Positions 49,345 to 50,490 of a stretch of DNA of 50,490 nucleotides are shown here, one piece after another. Within the stretch, counting starts at the first letter, position 1. Each line of letters begins with the position of its first letter. Under the pieces are notes generated by a model. It saw only the letters and a list, made by a program, of their open reading frames with translations, ran no database searches and was not told the DNA's origin. The position numbers were made by a program, and so were the translations under genes. Location: assembly GCA_045110675.1 (NCBI GenBank), contig JBGCGJ010000069.1:1-50490 (forward strand), in the 5' to 3' direction. The stretch is from JBALVT01 sp045110675. Its GTDB lineage: Bacteria; Pseudomonadota; Gammaproteobacteria; Pseudomonadales; Halieaceae.

Positions 49345-49803
49345 TTACTCAGCAATAGCTGAACGCCACCGGCCTTCCTTGAAGGATTGCAAGAGCTTCT
49401 TTGTCCTGCCGTCGTCTAGTTCGGTGAAACACTTTCCAGATTGGAAGAAATCGTTTAGACCTTCGATCTCAGAGAGCTGATTCATCGACACCGCAGCGCG
49501 CCCCATGCTCCAGTTTGCAAAGCTTCTTGCCTCGATCGGTTCGAATATCAGCTTGCTGATTCTAGAATGCCGCTTATCGGTGCTGATTTTTTCGTAGAGC
49601 GGCTCCACCGCCTCAGGAGCCCCTTCGAGAATTTGGAAGAATGAACCCTTTTCGTACCAGAGCATGCCGGTTACACCGCGCTTCTCATTGTTCATCCGAG
49701 CTACCGACAAAAGCTCATCCAAATCTGCGGGTGCGAATTCTACTGTCGCAGCACTCGCGTAAATGCAGTGAACCAGGTTTTCTCCGAATGCCTCAGATTT
49801 CAT
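49345..49803 (-). CDS. BLUF-domain blue-light photoreceptor
   Basis: The 152-aa protein is a stand-alone BLUF domain with a short C-terminal cap. Key flavin-site residues fall at the spacing of AppA: Tyr15, Asn39, Gln57 (FFQILEG), Trp98 and Met100 (ANWSM). ARMNNEKRGVTGMLWYE and TDKRHSRI are further family blocks. It would bind FAD and change a Tyr-Gln hydrogen-bond network on blue light. No effector domain is fused, so it should act by protein-protein contact. It is a single-gene cassette with a clear attC. Confidence 0.92.
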   Translation of the reverse strand: MKSEAFGENLVHCIYASAATVEFAPADLDELLSVARMNNEKRGVTGMLWYEKGSFFQILEGAPEAVEPLYEKISTDKRHSRISKLIFEPIEARSFANWSMGRAAVSMNQLSEIEGLNDFFQSGKCFTELDDGRTKKLLQSFKEGRWRSAIAE

Positions 49804-49820
49804 AACTGCCTCTATTGAGA

Positions 49821-49896
49821 TGCTAACGCTTCAAGCTGGGGCGCGCGTTAGCGCGTCCCGGCGCGAAGCGCCCTTGCAGCCTTGCCTTGTTATGCG
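49821..49896 (-). repeat. attC site
   Basis: Minus strand: CGCATAACAAGGCAAGGCTGC at one end and CCAGCTTGAAGCGTTAGCA at the other, with GGGCGCTTCGCGCC and GCGCTAACGCGC hairpins inside. Resembles the mutated site at 47341-47414. Confidence 0.9.
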
Positions 49897-49905
49897 AACG
49901 TGGAC

Positions 49906-50433
49906 TCACTCCTTCCCTACGCCGCCATCTGCTTCGCCCATGTGCTGCAAATCTAGCCATGAGCTTGAAAAATCTGGGAGCTCGGACTCTACGAACCTAA
50001 CCACGCTGCGGGACATGTTTGGAGCGTTTTTGGCAGCCTGCCACCACTGGCGGCCGCCTGGAGTATTGACGCTACCGATAAATGCCCCTTTTATTATCTC
50101 AAATGACTCTTCATCTAGCAGATCGTTTTCCCTAAGAATAAGCGCAGAGTGCAAGTTTCCCCAGAACCACATTTGAAACATATCAAATGCCGTTTTGTCG
50201 TCATCACTCAAGACCTCAAAATCGATGTACGCTTTTCTCATAAGAGTGCGTATCTCTTTGTCCTCCGCAATCCTATATGCCTTGTCAAAAAATCCTGAAA
50301 GGATGGTTTGTCGACTTTCATTTTCATCATTTCTATTGGACTGTTTGATCTGGACTGCTAAGTATCCCAGGGTCGCCAAAACGGCTATCGCACCAAGCAT
50401 TGCTCCTATAGCTTCAATAGCGGCCCAATTCAT
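49906..50433 (-). CDS. Membrane-anchored cassette protein, unknown function
   Basis: The 175-aa protein starts with one membrane helix (IGAMLGAIAVLATLGYLAVQI), then a soluble helical domain with FQMWFWGNLHSALILRENDLL and GGRQWWQAAK. This architecture recurs in marine gammaproteobacterial hypothetical proteins, but I know no function. GGAGG lies seven bases before the ATG, so this cassette carries its own ribosome-binding site. Confidence 0.7.
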   Translation of the reverse strand: MNWAAIEAIGAMLGAIAVLATLGYLAVQIKQSNRNDENESRQTILSGFFDKAYRIAEDKEIRTLMRKAYIDFEVLSDDDKTAFDMFQMWFWGNLHSALILRENDLLDEESFEIIKGAFIGSVNTPGGRQWWQAAKNAPNMSRSVVRFVESELPDFSSSWLDLQHMGEADGGVGKE

Positions 50434-50482
50434 CTAGTCCTCCATGAGGGGTAATAACACAAGCTGGCACAGAAAGAGTGCG

Positions 50483-50490
50483 CATAACGC
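50483..50490 (-). repeat. Edge of the next attC or attI site
   Basis: CATAACGC ends the window, which reads GCGTTATG on the minus strand, the 3' core of a recombination site bounding the last visible cassette. Only its last bases are present. Confidence 0.6.

Larger units (their letters stand above)
45343..50490 (-). mobile_element. Integron gene-cassette array (continues beyond the window)
   Basis: Mostly single minus-strand ORFs alternate with imperfect palindromes that begin RYYYAAC and end GTTRRRY on that strand, the attC design. Five sites are well formed, one is lightly mutated and at least three are decayed. The cassettes share no cellular pathway and have poor intergenic space. Reading direction puts attI, Pc and intI at higher coordinates, outside the window; a cluster lacking an integrase is also possible. 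Confidence 0.85.

Overview
The window is a chromosomal segment of a gammaproteobacterium, most likely a marine member of the Pseudomonadales/Cellvibrionales. The evidence is the gene order. It carries dksA-gluQRS followed by a cbrX-cbrA-cbrB set and then pcnB-folK, as in Pseudomonas. It also carries the classic gammaproteobacterial block yhbY/rlmE-ftsH-folP-glmM-tpiA-secG-tRNA-rimP-nusA-infB-rbfA-truB-rpsO-pnp. No species call is possible from sequence reading alone.

Layout. 1-12.4 kb: 3' end of rnt; a leftward run mpl - RND/MMPL exporter - YkgJ-like protein - LON-domain protein; a PPi-type phosphofructokinase convergent with a K+-dependent-type membrane pyrophosphatase; an M15 peptidase, a small Rieske protein, sfsA and a PLP aminotransferase. 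Two long palindromic elements with the same core (two hairpins with identical ATGGAT loops inside an outer stem of unrelated sequence) sit between convergent gene pairs. 12.6-21 kb: dksA, gluQRS, the carbon/nitrogen regulatory genes cbrX-cbrA-cbrB, and a 595-bp non-coding gap with a good sigma-54 promoter, A-rich AAT/AAC/AAG repeats and two related hairpins. I read this gap as a CrcZ-like Hfq/Crc-sequestering sRNA locus. pcnB and folK follow. 21-26 kb: deoxynucleoside kinase, panB, panC, acs. 26-43 kb: the leftward translation, RNA-decay and envelope block listed above, with an initiator tRNA and a tRNA-Leu(GAG). A 3' fragment of the tRNA-Leu is duplicated next to it.

43.2-50.5 kb is accessory. 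First comes a tight leftward cluster (ABM-like monooxygenase, HAD phosphatase, YkgJ-like protein, truncated VanZ-like protein, VOC protein). Then, from about 45.3 kb to the window end, an integron gene-cassette array: mostly single leftward ORFs separated by recognisable attC sites. Cargo includes a BLUF blue-light photoreceptor, a GNAT acetyltransferase, a cupin plus a low-molecular-weight phosphatase-like protein, small membrane proteins, a DUF4269-like protein and a probable frameshifted gene. ORF orientation places attI and the integrase, if present, to the right of the window. The attC sites decay toward the left, as expected for the old distal end of an array.

How it fits together: CbrAB-CrcZ would couple carbon/nitrogen status to Hfq/Crc catabolite control. 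The PPi-PFK/membrane-PPase pair points to pyrophosphate-linked energy metabolism. The right end supplies adaptive cassettes.
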